Source: an uncultured Bacteroidales bacterium
Lineage (GTDB): Bacteria; Bacteroidota; Bacteroidia; Bacteroidales; UBA932
Assembly: GCA_944323345.1 (NCBI GenBank)
Contig: CALUSC010000002.1
Location: 89,545-153,544 of the forward strand
Length of the DNA: 64,000 nucleotides
Direction: 5' to 3'
This document shows, in pieces, positions 8,242 to 16,697 of this stretch. The position numbers and the translations under genes are program-made. The notes below the pieces were generated by a model, which saw only the letters and a program-made list of their open reading frames with translations, was not told where the DNA came from and searched no databases. Within the stretch, counting starts at the first letter, position 1, and each line of letters starts with the position of its first letter.

Positions 8242-10830
8242 TCAGAACTGCTGTCCTATGACAAAGTGGAACTGGCTTCCGCCATATACCGAATCATCGA
8301 ATCCCCATCCCCAGTCGACGCCGAGCAGTCCGACCACAGGCAGATATACCCTGACGCCTACACCGGCAGACCTTTTGATCTGGAACGGATTGAAATCCCT
8401 GATATCCGACCAGCAGTTTCCTCCTTCGAGGAAAACAAGCGCAAATATGGTAGACTGCGGCTGGAGAATCACAGGATAACGCAGTTCGACGGTAAACTTG
8501 TCATAGACATTGCCTGAATAGGCATATCCCTGGGTACTGTACTGGGTAAGGGCATAAGGCGTGAGTGAATAGTTCTCATAACCTCTCAGCGATATGACTT
8601 CCTGTCCGTATGTGTTATATCCGGACATGCCGTCTCCTCCCAGAAGGAAGCCTTCGAACGGTGAATAGCCCCAGTTTCTGTTATAATAGCCGAGATAACC
8701 GAACTGCGCCCTGGCCATCAGGACAAGATCACCGACAAGCTTGGTATAAACCGTTCCCTTGAAAGACCATTTGTGATACTCGATCCACCGGTACCTGTCT
8801 TTCGAACTCTGCAGGTTGTAATCTATGTCTCTCCACGAATCCGCGATGGTAGGATTTCCGTTATCGTCCAGCACTCCCTTGTTCTTTTTACGGAGAAGCG
8901 AATACGGCGGAGTCAGCTGAAGCGACAGACTGAATTCGGAACCCTGTCTCGGATATATTATCTGGTCAGTCGAATTCCTGGACAGGCTGACTGTATAACT
9001 CAGGTTATGCGATATGCCGGTATCGAAAAGGAAACTTCCCGGCCACTGCTGCAGCCTGTAGGTCTGCCAGCTGAGCTGGTTATACAGGACGAAATAATTG
9101 TCCGGCCATTTCAGTCTGTTTCCGATTCCCGCAGCCAGACCGTACACCTCGAAAAATTCATCGTTATTCAGCATTCCTAGAGCAAGATAAGAGTTGGTCT
9201 GTCTCGTATAATATGCCGAAATGCTCAGTGAAGTAGGTTTCTTGCCGAAAAGCCACGGTTCCATGAAACTTGCCGAGAGACTCGTATAATATGTTCCGTT
9301 TGTCTGGAAACGTATGGCCAGATTCTGCGCATCGCCCAACGGCACCGGACGCCATGCCGACTTGTCGAAGAATCTCCTTGTGGAGAAGTTGTTGAAGCTG
9401 ACGCCGACAGTCGCCACGAAGGTATTTCCGCCCCATCCTCCGGAAAGTTCCAGCTGGCTGGAAGGCTTCTCAGTGACATTGTATACCAGGTCGACGGTAT
9501 TGTTCAGCTGGTTCGGTATGAAACTGTATCCCGATCCGTCCATTATTGCCTCCGGATCGAACTGCCCCATGGAAGCTATTTCCCTGAGAGACCTCTCGAA
9601 ATCGGTCTGTCTGAACAGATAGCCCGGCCTGGTGAATATCTGCCGGCGTATCACCCTCTCGTTGGTAAGATCGTTGCCGTTGATGATGATATTGTTCAGC
9701 GTTGCAGGTTTTCCTTCGATAATCCTCATTTCGACGTCGACGGAGTCTCCGTCGATATTCAGTTCCACAGGCATCAGGTTGAAGAACAGATAACCGTGGT
9801 CCCTGTACAGTTTCGTCACGTCGTACTCGTTCTGCTTGCCGCCTCCGAAAAGACGGTGCTCCATCGTCACGACATCATAGACGTCACCTTTCTGTATCAT
9901 CAGGACACTGTTCAGATCGTCAGCGGAATATACCGAGTTTCCGGTCCACGTGATATTCCTGAAATAATACTTCTTCCCTTCATCGATGGTAAAGTCGATT
10001 CTGAGACGGCCGGGTTCCACATAATATATGGTATCCTTTACTATCCTGGCGTCCCTGTATCCTGCCTCATTGAACGCACTGATCAGATTCTTCTTGTCGT
10101 TCTCGTATTCCTTTTCATTGAACTTCTTGGAACTGAAGAAATTTATAAGACGCTTGTCCTTGGTCTTCTTCATGGAACGCACGAGCTTGCTTTCCTTGAC
10201 ACTGAGACTGTCACCGAAAGTTATCGTCTGGATTTTCACCTTCGGGCCCCTGTTGACGTTGAAATTCACTATTATGGCATTTTTCACCAGTGAATCTCGT
10301 CTGGTCGTGATCTTGACATCAGTCTGTAGAAAACCTTTTTCCTTGTAAAATCTCTTGATGATATCAGTGGAAGTCTTGGCTACATAATCGGAGAACTCAC
10401 CTCCTCTCTTCAGATTCAGTTTATCCTGCAGTTCTTTCTGCTCCCCTGATTTCACTCCGGAATATGTCCATCTGGAAACCCTCGGACGCTCCACTATCCT
10501 GATTTTGAAATACGCCGTATCCCGAGTAGGAGTTATGGAATCTATGACCATGGAAACATCTTCGAAAAACCGCTGGAGCCACAGTCTGGTCACGGCTGCT
10601 GACACTTCTTCTCCGGGAACCGTGACCCGGTATCCGGGCTCAAGGCCTGTAATATTCAGGATCTGACCAGAATTTATATATTTGTTGCCTTCAACAGAGA
10701 TTCCGCCTATTACGTATTCTTTCGGATTATTGTAATCCACCGTTATATCCTTTTCGCTTTCCTGGGCTTTCAGACCAAGTCCCGACACGGCCAGAACAAG
10801 CAAAAAAGAAAAGAAACGCCCCATTCTCAT
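8242..10830 (-). CDS. bamA: Outer-membrane protein assembly factor BamA
   Basis: An 862-residue Omp85 protein with a signal peptide, a string of POTRA repeats (about residues 35-420; visible as repeated segments such as GGISVEGNKYINSGQILNIT and NNIIINGNDLTNERVIRRQI) and a C-terminal barrel ending FVIGQQF. BamA folds and inserts outer-membrane barrels. The region SGGWGGNTFVATVGVSFNNF starts the barrel. It sits between uppS and ompH on one strand, with a -7 box inside the uppS-bamA gap, so it can be expressed separately from the upstream genes. The partner lipoprotein BamD is encoded about 8 kb away at 18749-19615. Confidence 0.96.
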   Translation of the reverse strand: MRMGRFFSFLLVLAVSGLGLKAQESEKDITVDYNNPKEYVIGGISVEGNKYINSGQILNITGLEPGYRVTVPGEEVSAAVTRLWLQRFFEDVSMVIDSITPTRDTAYFKIRIVERPRVSRWTYSGVKSGEQKELQDKLNLKRGGEFSDYVAKTSTDIIKRFYKEKGFLQTDVKITTRRDSLVKNAIIVNFNVNRGPKVKIQTITFGDSLSVKESKLVRSMKKTKDKRLINFFSSKKFNEKEYENDKKNLISAFNEAGYRDARIVKDTIYYVEPGRLRIDFTIDEGKKYYFRNITWTGNSVYSADDLNSVLMIQKGDVYDVVTMEHRLFGGGKQNEYDVTKLYRDHGYLFFNLMPVELNIDGDSVDVEMRIIEGKPATLNNIIINGNDLTNERVIRRQIFTRPGYLFRQTDFERSLREIASMGQFDPEAIMDGSGYSFIPNQLNNTVDLVYNVTEKPSSQLELSGGWGGNTFVATVGVSFNNFSTRRFFDKSAWRPVPLGDAQNLAIRFQTNGTYYTSLSASFMEPWLFGKKPTSLSISAYYTRQTNSYLALGMLNNDEFFEVYGLAAGIGNRLKWPDNYFVLYNQLSWQTYRLQQWPGSFLFDTGISHNLSYTVSLSRNSTDQIIYPRQGSEFSLSLQLTPPYSLLRKKNKGVLDDNGNPTIADSWRDIDYNLQSSKDRYRWIEYHKWSFKGTVYTKLVGDLVLMARAQFGYLGYYNRNWGYSPFEGFLLGGDGMSGYNTYGQEVISLRGYENYSLTPYALTQYSTQGYAYSGNVYDKFTVELRYPVILQPQSTIFALVFLEGGNCWSDIRDFNPFQIKRSAGVGVRVYLPVVGLLGVDWGWGFDDSVYGGSQFHFVIGQQF

Positions 10831-10854
10831 TTTTCTAACATAAATTCAAGGTTG

Positions 10855-10862
10855 CAAATATA
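10855..10862 (-). promoter_or_regulatory. -7 box for bamA
   Basis: The minus strand reads TATATTTG, matching TAnnTTTG, 24 bases before the bamA start and within the uppS-bamA gap. No clear -33 TTTG is seen at the right distance. Confidence 0.5.
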
Positions 10863-10868
10863 AAGCAT

Positions 10869-11591
10869 TTATTTAACTTTCCCATAGCGCCGGTCCCTTT
10901 TTGAATATGCCTGAAGCGCGGAACGGAATTCCTGTTTTCTGAAATCAGGCCACAGGATATCGCTGAAAAGTAGCTCCGAATAAGCTCCCTGCCACAAGAG
11001 ATAATTGCTGATCCGCTGCTCTCCGGAAGTCCTTATGATAAGATCAGGGTCGGGAATCCCGTCAGTGACCAGATAACGGTCAAAGCCGTCCACATCCATA
11101 TTCATCAGTTTCTCCGAATCTTCAGGATGAGAGAGTACTTCCGCGGCAAATTTCTTTGCAGCCTGGAGGATATCCCACTTGCCGCTATAACTCAGAAAGA
11201 CGATCAGTGTCAGCCTGTCATTCATTCGGGTCTTCTCCATACAGTCGTCGATCATGGCATTCAGTTTGTCCGAGAGCCTCTCGCGATGTCCCAGGACCAT
11301 AAAACGGATGCCGTTGCTGAGAAAATTCGAGAGTTCTTCCATCATAGACTTGAACATCAGTTCCATAAGAGCGTTGACCTCTTCCTGCGGCCGTCCCCAG
11401 TTCTCCTCCGAAAAAGCATAAAGAGACAAATATCTGACACCGCATTCCACTGCAGCTTCCGTACACGCACGTACACTTTCCACCCCTTCGATATGCCCTG
11501 CAGCCCTGTCCAGGTCCTTCTCCTTTGCCCATCTTCCGTTTCCGTCCATGATGATGGAAACATGGACCGGTACATTATTCGTATTTTCCAT
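10869..11591 (-). CDS. uppS: Isoprenyl transferase (undecaprenyl diphosphate synthase)
   Basis: A 240-residue cis-prenyltransferase. The start of the fold carries HVSIIMDGNGRWA with the catalytic aspartate (about residue 17), then AGHIEGVESVR in place of the usual GHxxG phosphate loop, YLSLYAFSEENWGRP, and the C-terminal RTSGEQRISNYLLWQ with ELLFSDILWPDF. It makes the C55 lipid carrier for peptidoglycan and surface glycans in the cytoplasm at the inner membrane. It begins seven bases after nadK and is followed by bamA, a common Bacteroidetes order. Confidence 0.96.
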   Translation of the reverse strand: MENTNNVPVHVSIIMDGNGRWAKEKDLDRAAGHIEGVESVRACTEAAVECGVRYLSLYAFSEENWGRPQEEVNALMELMFKSMMEELSNFLSNGIRFMVLGHRERLSDKLNAMIDDCMEKTRMNDRLTLIVFLSYSGKWDILQAAKKFAAEVLSHPEDSEKLMNMDVDGFDRYLVTDGIPDPDLIIRTSGEQRISNYLLWQGAYSELLFSDILWPDFRKQEFRSALQAYSKRDRRYGKVK

Positions 11592-11598
11592 AAGCCGA

Positions 11599-12423
11599 TT
11601 ATCTTCCGTTTCTGATATCTTCTCCCCAGAATAATTTGGTGGTAAGCGCTTTGATAAAATTGGAACTGCACAGACGGATTCGCTTAAGCGAAAACCGTGC
11701 CATCGAAATATCCATCTTCAGGCCTGTGGAGACTTCGAGACTCCGGTTGTCTATCGTCAGGAACACTTTCTCGTCCCTGGCTCTGAGAGACAGCGAGATT
11801 TCCGAAGTGACCGGAACCACAAGCGGGCGCACGTTAAGGTTGTGAGGTGCGATAGGAGACACTATGAGGACTTTCGAGTCCGGCATGACGATAGGACCAC
11901 CTACGCTGAGAGAGTACGCTGTCGACCCGGAACTGGTAGCTACCAGAAGACCGTCCGCCCAATATGTAGGCAGAGGATTCCCGTCTATGCTGACATCGAT
12001 GCCGAGCATTGCAGGTCCGGCCCTGTGAATGGTTATTTCATTCAATGCATAAGGATACATCTGCATCAGGGCATCGTCTGTCTCTCCGGAAAACGACGCT
12101 TTCAGCAGTATCCTTTCCTCAATGGTATATTTTCCCGCCATTACTTCATCCACGGCCTCGTCAGGAGTGTTCTCCGACAAAAAGCCAAGGCGTCCGAGAT
12201 TCACGCCGAGGACAGGGATACCCTTGTCTCCGACCAATACGGCCGAGGACAGGAAAGTCCCGTCTCCGCCGACACTCACGAAAATATCCGTATCATCCGC
12301 AATGCCGGAATTTTCGCCGGCCTCATAAACTTCCGCCCCGCGGCTCCTGAACCTGTCCATCAGGCCCAGATAGCGCGCATCCTTTTCCAGATTCCGGTTT
12401 CTCAGGTAAACAGCGATTTTCAT
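11599..12423 (-). CDS. nadK: NAD kinase
   Basis: A 274-residue NAD kinase that makes NADP from NAD and ATP (or polyphosphate). The GGDG motif lies at residues 52-55 (VSVGGDGTFLSS), followed by GVNLGRLGFLSENT, NEITIHR and the second conserved stretch ADGLLVATSSGSTAYSLSVGGP. It heads the nadK-uppS-bamA-ompH unit and is divergent from pdxJ; the 101-base gap between the two start codons must hold both promoters. Confidence 0.95.
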   Translation of the reverse strand: MKIAVYLRNRNLEKDARYLGLMDRFRSRGAEVYEAGENSGIADDTDIFVSVGGDGTFLSSAVLVGDKGIPVLGVNLGRLGFLSENTPDEAVDEVMAGKYTIEERILLKASFSGETDDALMQMYPYALNEITIHRAGPAMLGIDVSIDGNPLPTYWADGLLVATSSGSTAYSLSVGGPIVMPDSKVLIVSPIAPHNLNVRPLVVPVTSEISLSLRARDEKVFLTIDNRSLEVSTGLKMDISMARFSLKRIRLCSSNFIKALTTKLFWGEDIRNGR

Positions 12424-12492
12424 ATATGCTACGATTCAGACTCCAAAATTACATTTATTTCCAAGAAGCCGAGTAATATTTCCAATATTTTG

Positions 12493-12500
12493 TAATTTTG
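12493..12500 (+). promoter_or_regulatory. -7 box for pdxJ
   Basis: TAATTTTG matches TAnnTTTG and ends 24 bases before the ATG chosen for pdxJ. It overlaps an in-frame TTG at 12498, which therefore cannot be the start of translation. The -33 region lacks a clean TTTG. Confidence 0.55.
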
Positions 12501-12524
12501 CCGTCGATTTCAACTGACGGTAAA

Positions 12525-13244
12525 ATGACCAGACTTAGTGTCAATATAAACAAGATAGCGACTATCAGGAATTCCAGAGGCGGGAACATGCCCGATGTGG
12601 AAAAAGCCGCCGTCGACTGCGAAAGATTCGGAGCGGAAGGCATCACTGTCCACCCCAGGCCCGATGAAAGACACATAAGATATTCCGATGTCAGGGCCAT
12701 CAAGCCTCTGCTGCATACCGAACTGAACATAGAAGGAAATCCTATTCCGTCTTTCGTGGACCTGGTCATGGAGACCAGGCCGGCACAGGTGACCCTGGTA
12801 CCGGACGCGGCCGATGCCATTACCTCCAATGCAGGATGGGACACCTTGAAAAACAAGGACTTTCTGACAGAAATATGCTCTGAATTCAAAAAATACGGCA
12901 TCCGCACTTCCATATTCATAGATCCTGACCCCGTCATGGCGGAAGGTGCGGCTGAATGCGGCTGCGACAGAGTGGAGCTTTACACCGAAGCATACGCCAG
13001 GAATTACGGAATATCCCGGGAGAAAGCCATAGAACCGTACCTGCTGACAGCGGAAAAAGCCAGGGAATGCGGTCTGGGCCTGAATGCGGGGCATGACCTG
13101 AACCTGACAAATCTCGAATATTATATAAGATGTATCCCCTGGACCGATGAAGTTTCCATCGGTCATGCCATCATCTGCGATGCATTGTATATTGGGCTGG
13201 AGAAAACCATCGGGGCATATCTTTCCAAAATCAAAATATTCTGA
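12525..13244 (+). CDS. pdxJ: Pyridoxine 5'-phosphate synthase
   Basis: About 239 residues from the ATG at 12525 (MTRLSVNINKIATIRNSRGG). An upstream in-frame TTG at 12498 lies inside the promoter box and is rejected. PdxJ condenses 1-deoxy-xylulose 5-phosphate with 3-amino-2-oxopropyl phosphate to pyridoxine phosphate. Visible signatures are VNINKIATIRNSRGG at the N-terminus, GAEGITVHPRPDERHIRY, the glycine/asparagine stretch GLGLNAGHDLNLTNL and EVSIGHAIICDALYIGL near the end. It is the usual length for the family. Divergent from nadK. Confidence 0.95.
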   Translation: MTRLSVNINKIATIRNSRGGNMPDVEKAAVDCERFGAEGITVHPRPDERHIRYSDVRAIKPLLHTELNIEGNPIPSFVDLVMETRPAQVTLVPDAADAITSNAGWDTLKNKDFLTEICSEFKKYGIRTSIFIDPDPVMAEGAAECGCDRVELYTEAYARNYGISREKAIEPYLLTAEKARECGLGLNAGHDLNLTNLEYYIRCIPWTDEVSIGHAIICDALYIGLEKTIGAYLSKIKIF

Positions 13245-13245
13245 C

Positions 13246-13286
13246 TATATTTGCATGATTGCGTGTCATGCGTCCAGCCGCATGAC
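13246..13286 (+). promoter_or_regulatory. Promoter and 5' stem-loop of the second OmpH-like gene
   Basis: TATATTTG (13246-13253) is a -7 match. A perfect 8-base hairpin (13265-13272 with 13279-13286, GTCATGCG and its complement, six-base loop) begins where transcription should start, so the mRNA would carry a 5'-terminal stem-loop, a feature that often stabilises transcripts. The gene starts 35 bases later. Confidence 0.55.
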
Positions 13287-13321
13287 CGCCGGAAACAGAA
13301 AAATAATACATTGAAAAAAAT

Positions 13322-13945
13322 ATGAAAAACACACCACTTATTCTCAGCATCATCGCTGTCGTTGTTGCTGTTGCAGGATGCGTATGGGCTGCCGTTAAAA
13401 GCCCTGTAAGCGATAGAAACTCATTGCCAGCAGGGTCTGACTCGACTTATGTAGCTACCGCCACATCGGGTATCGTATATATCGACCTCGACAGGATCAT
13501 CCAGGAATACGATATGGCAAGCGATCTCGGAGCCGTGGTAGAGACCAAGGTCAAGAACATACAGGACGAAGTGAACAGAAGGGGAAAACAGCTCGAAAAC
13601 GAGATGATCGACTTCCAGAACAAGATCAACAAAGGGCTCATAACACGTTCCGTAGCGGAAGTCCAGAGTCAGGACCTGCAGAAAAAGCAGGCTGAATTCA
13701 ACGAGTACGCCAACCAGAAGAACAACGAAGTCATCGAGGAACAGACTGTCATGATGAACCAGATAGCTGATGCCATACAGACTTTCATGGACAAATACAA
13801 CAAGGAGAAAAAATACACCATGATCCTCACCAACCAGAGCGGTGTACCTGTCATCTCCGCAGATCCGTCCCTCGACATTACAAATGATGTCATCGCCAGA
13901 CTCAACGAGGAATACATCAAGGAAAAGAACAAAAACAACAAATAA
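13322..13945 (+). CDS. OmpH/Skp family protein, membrane- or lipid-anchored
   Basis: A 207-residue relative of the Skp-like chaperone at 7596-8159. The N-terminus has a hydrophobic segment ending VAVAGC, which could be a lipobox or a simple anchor. Then comes the short strand IVYIDLDRIIQEYD, a long charged helical stretch (about 70-160) and the closing strand YTMILTNQSGVPVISADPSLDIT, all in the order of the OmpH fold. Likely periplasmic holdase. Its stop codon abuts the TTG start of the glycosyltransferase with no spacer, so the two are translationally coupled. Confidence 0.88.
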   Translation: MKNTPLILSIIAVVVAVAGCVWAAVKSPVSDRNSLPAGSDSTYVATATSGIVYIDLDRIIQEYDMASDLGAVVETKVKNIQDEVNRRGKQLENEMIDFQNKINKGLITRSVAEVQSQDLQKKQAEFNEYANQKNNEVIEEQTVMMNQIADAIQTFMDKYNKEKKYTMILTNQSGVPVISADPSLDITNDVIARLNEEYIKEKNKNNK

Positions 13946-15064
13946 TTGAAAATAGCCATATTGTCCTGCTTCTACCCTTACAGGGGAGGGATATCCCAGT
14001 TCAATGCCTGTCTGTATGAAGAACTGGGGAAGGAAAACATTGTCAAAGCCTTCAATTTCTCCAGACAATATCCTGAATTTCTCTTTCCAGGCAAGACGCA
14101 GTATGTGACAGATGATGACGAGGCCGTGAAAATCGACAGCGAAAGGCTGTTGGACACGGCCAATCCTTTTTCATATATGGCTACCCTGAAGAAAATACGG
14201 GAGTGGGGACCGGATCTGCTCATAGTACGGTACTGGATGTCATGGTTCGCCCCGTCGCTCGGCTATGTGACACGCGGGATGAAGGGCAGATGCAAGGTCA
14301 TATCCATTCTGGACAACGTGATACCGCATGAACCGCGTTTCTTCGACAGGCCGTTCACCGGATATTTTCTGAAAGGCAGCGACGGATGTGTGACTTTGTG
14401 TGAAGCTGTAGCAGAAGATTTGCTGAAAATAAAGCCTGACGCGAGATACAGGGTACTCCCGCACCCTCTGTATTCGCACTTCGGGAAGAAAAAAGACCGT
14501 ACTGAAGCCGAGAAGGCGCTCGGACTCGATCACGGGAAGAAAAATATTCTGTTTTTCGGTCTTATCCGAGAGTATAAGGGACTCGATATCCTGATAGAAG
14601 CATTCTCCAGGCTCGGCGATGATTACCAGCTCATAATTGCCGGCGAACCGTACGGTCCTTTCGACAAATATGCAGAACTGATAGAAAAGTCGGGCAAGGA
14701 GCGTATCCATACCTTCCTCCACTATATCAAGGATTCGGAAGTGTCCGATTTCTTTTCCGCCGCAGACATAGCCGTACTCCCGTACAGGAGCGCGACGCAA
14801 AGCGGCATCAGTTCGGTTTCATACCATTTTGAAGTGCCTATGATAGTCACAGATGTAGGAGGGCTGAAAGAAACCATAGGCGACAAAGGTACCGGTATCG
14901 TATCCCCTGAAATATCGCCTGAAGCCATAAAGGCCGAAATAGTCAGGTACTTCGCGAACCCGGAAATCAGGGAGAGCTGTGTTCTCAACATCCGTAAAGC
15001 CAAGAAGGAACTGTCCTGGGAGACATTCTGCTCAGGACTGATAGATTTCAGCGAAACATTATAA
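13946..15064 (+). CDS. GT4-type glycosyltransferase with a TTG start
   Basis: A 372-residue GT-B enzyme. The start is a TTG immediately after the TAA of the gene before; the translated beginning MKIAILSCFYPYRGGISQFN is the standard GT4 nucleotide-sugar N-terminus (YPYRGGIS donor loop), and no nearby ATG would keep it. The C-terminal half shows NILFFGLIREYKGLDILIEA, then ADIAVLPYRSATQSGISSVS and YHFEVPMIVTDVGGLKE, corresponding to the E-x7-E donor region. Acceptor and sugar are unknown; the neighbours (chaperone before, LysM protein after) suggest envelope work. The TTG with a zero-base gap implies lower, coupled translation. Confidence 0.85.
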   Translation: MKIAILSCFYPYRGGISQFNACLYEELGKENIVKAFNFSRQYPEFLFPGKTQYVTDDDEAVKIDSERLLDTANPFSYMATLKKIREWGPDLLIVRYWMSWFAPSLGYVTRGMKGRCKVISILDNVIPHEPRFFDRPFTGYFLKGSDGCVTLCEAVAEDLLKIKPDARYRVLPHPLYSHFGKKKDRTEAEKALGLDHGKKNILFFGLIREYKGLDILIEAFSRLGDDYQLIIAGEPYGPFDKYAELIEKSGKERIHTFLHYIKDSEVSDFFSAADIAVLPYRSATQSGISSVSYHFEVPMIVTDVGGLKETIGDKGTGIVSPEISPEAIKAEIVRYFANPEIRESCVLNIRKAKKELSWETFCSGLIDFSETL

Positions 15065-15074
15065 AGTCTTACTG

Positions 15075-16697
15075 ATGAAATACCTGTTAAATATCCTGAT
15101 ATCGGCTGTTCTGGCCGCCGTCACCTGCAGCGGACTTGCTGCGCAGGAATATACGCCTGTCCCGGTAACGATATCGAAGGAAAAAGTAAAAGTCGACGGA
15201 AGAATCTATTATTCCCACATCGTACTGGAGAGGCAGACACTGTATTCTATCTGCAAAGCTTACGGCGTCACTCTCGAACAGCTATACGAGGCAAACCCGG
15301 CCCTGAAGGAAAACGGACTGAAAAAGAATGCCATAATACTCATTCCGGCAGCGGATGTCAAGAAAAGCGTATCAGACAGGAAACTGCCGAAAGACTATAT
15401 AATACATACTGTAAAATGGTATGAGGACCTCGATGTCATCGCCGGCAAATACGGAGTGACAGTGGAGGCCATAATGAATGCGAACGGACTCACAGGGCGC
15501 AAACTGTCCAGACGGCAGAAACTCAGGATTCCTATGGGTCCTGTCCTGCATACTGCGGCTGCAGATTCCGTATCCGCGGCAGATACTTCCGCAGGGAACA
15601 CGACTCCTGCAGTAGCGGCGGACAAGAAAAAAGACAAGTTGAACGCCGTTCTCCTCATGCCATTCAATGCTTCAGGAGAAAAACCGCGCACGGGAAGCAT
15701 TGATTTCTATTGCGGGATGCTCATGGCTGTAAAGCAGATAGGAGACAGCGGCATAAGTATTGACCTCAGTGTATATGACATTGACGGCGGCCTGCCGTCG
15801 GCCGGGGACAAAATAGGCGAAAGCGACATAATAATAGGACCGGTTTCAGCTTCCTCGCTGTCGGATGTCATGGCAATATGCCCGATTAATTCCGGAATAG
15901 TTTCCCCTCTGGACCATAAGGCAGAGTATCTGGCCGGAAATCACAGCAATTTCATCCAGGCCCCTACGTCCACGCTTGTCCTGTATGAAGACCTGGCCAG
16001 ATGGATAAAGGAAGAAAGAAAAGATACCAGCGAAAGAGTGGTGGTCATCTATGAAAAAGGTTCACGCAAGATAGAAGAGATGGCAGCCATGAATACCATA
16101 CTGGAAAAAGACGGCATCCCGTTCAGTTCGTTCTCATACAGCATTCTGGAAGGCAGAGACATTCAGGAACCGCTAATGGGCATGATGAGCATGACAGCTC
16201 CGAACAGGGTCCTGGTAATGTCTGAAAGCGAGGCTTTCGTGAATGACGTGGTAAGGAATCTCAATCTTCTGATACACTCCGAATATGATATCGTGCTGTA
16301 CGGACCATCGAAAATCAGAAGTTTCGAAACCATAGAAGTGGACAATCTGCATAATACCGGACTCCACACATCCGTAGCATATTTCGTGGACTATGAAAGT
16401 CAGAAAGTAAAGGACTTTGTCAAGAAATACAGAGCTCTTTACAACACGGAACCGACACCGTATGCATTCCAGGGATATGATATCGCATCATATTTTCTCG
16501 GCATGTGCACAAAATACGGTGAAGACTGGGAAAGACATCTGGAGACTGACGCTGAGTCCCTCCTTCAGGCAGATTTCAAGTTTGTAAAGGCCGGTGAAAA
16601 AGGAGGATTCGTAAATACGGGAGCCAGACGGATAGTTTACGGGCCGGACTACACTATCACGCTGTGCGGAGACGGGCTATCTGGCGGAAAGGAGTGA
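15075..16697 (+). CDS. LysM protein fused to a periplasmic-binding fold
   Basis: A 540-residue secreted protein (cleavage near GLAAQ). Two LysM repeats are visible: about 47-92 (YYSHIVLERQTLYSICKAYG ... NAIILIPA) and 108-153 (YIIHTVKWYEDLDVIAGKYG ... KLRIPM). After a threonine/alanine linker the rest (about 190-540) looks like a type-1 periplasmic-binding fold: KLNAVLLMPFNASG, DIIIGPVSASSLSDVMAIC, VVVIYEKGSRKIEEM, TPYAFQGYDIASYFL. LysM binds peptidoglycan glycan, so the binding fold would be tethered to the cell wall. No ABC-transporter genes are near, so a transport role is not supported; a sensor or wall-remodelling role is possible. The 3' end overlaps recN by 21 bases, tail to tail. Confidence 0.85.
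   Translation: MKYLLNILISAVLAAVTCSGLAAQEYTPVPVTISKEKVKVDGRIYYSHIVLERQTLYSICKAYGVTLEQLYEANPALKENGLKKNAIILIPAADVKKSVSDRKLPKDYIIHTVKWYEDLDVIAGKYGVTVEAIMNANGLTGRKLSRRQKLRIPMGPVLHTAAADSVSAADTSAGNTTPAVAADKKKDKLNAVLLMPFNASGEKPRTGSIDFYCGMLMAVKQIGDSGISIDLSVYDIDGGLPSAGDKIGESDIIIGPVSASSLSDVMAICPINSGIVSPLDHKAEYLAGNHSNFIQAPTSTLVLYEDLARWIKEERKDTSERVVVIYEKGSRKIEEMAAMNTILEKDGIPFSSFSYSILEGRDIQEPLMGMMSMTAPNRVLVMSESEAFVNDVVRNLNLLIHSEYDIVLYGPSKIRSFETIEVDNLHNTGLHTSVAYFVDYESQKVKDFVKKYRALYNTEPTPYAFQGYDIASYFLGMCTKYGEDWERHLETDAESLLQADFKFVKAGEKGGFVNTGARRIVYGPDYTITLCGDGLSGGKE

Noticed and set aside
12498-12524. TTG start for pdxJ
   Set aside because: It sits within the -7 promoter box; the ATG at 12525 fits the family N-terminus.
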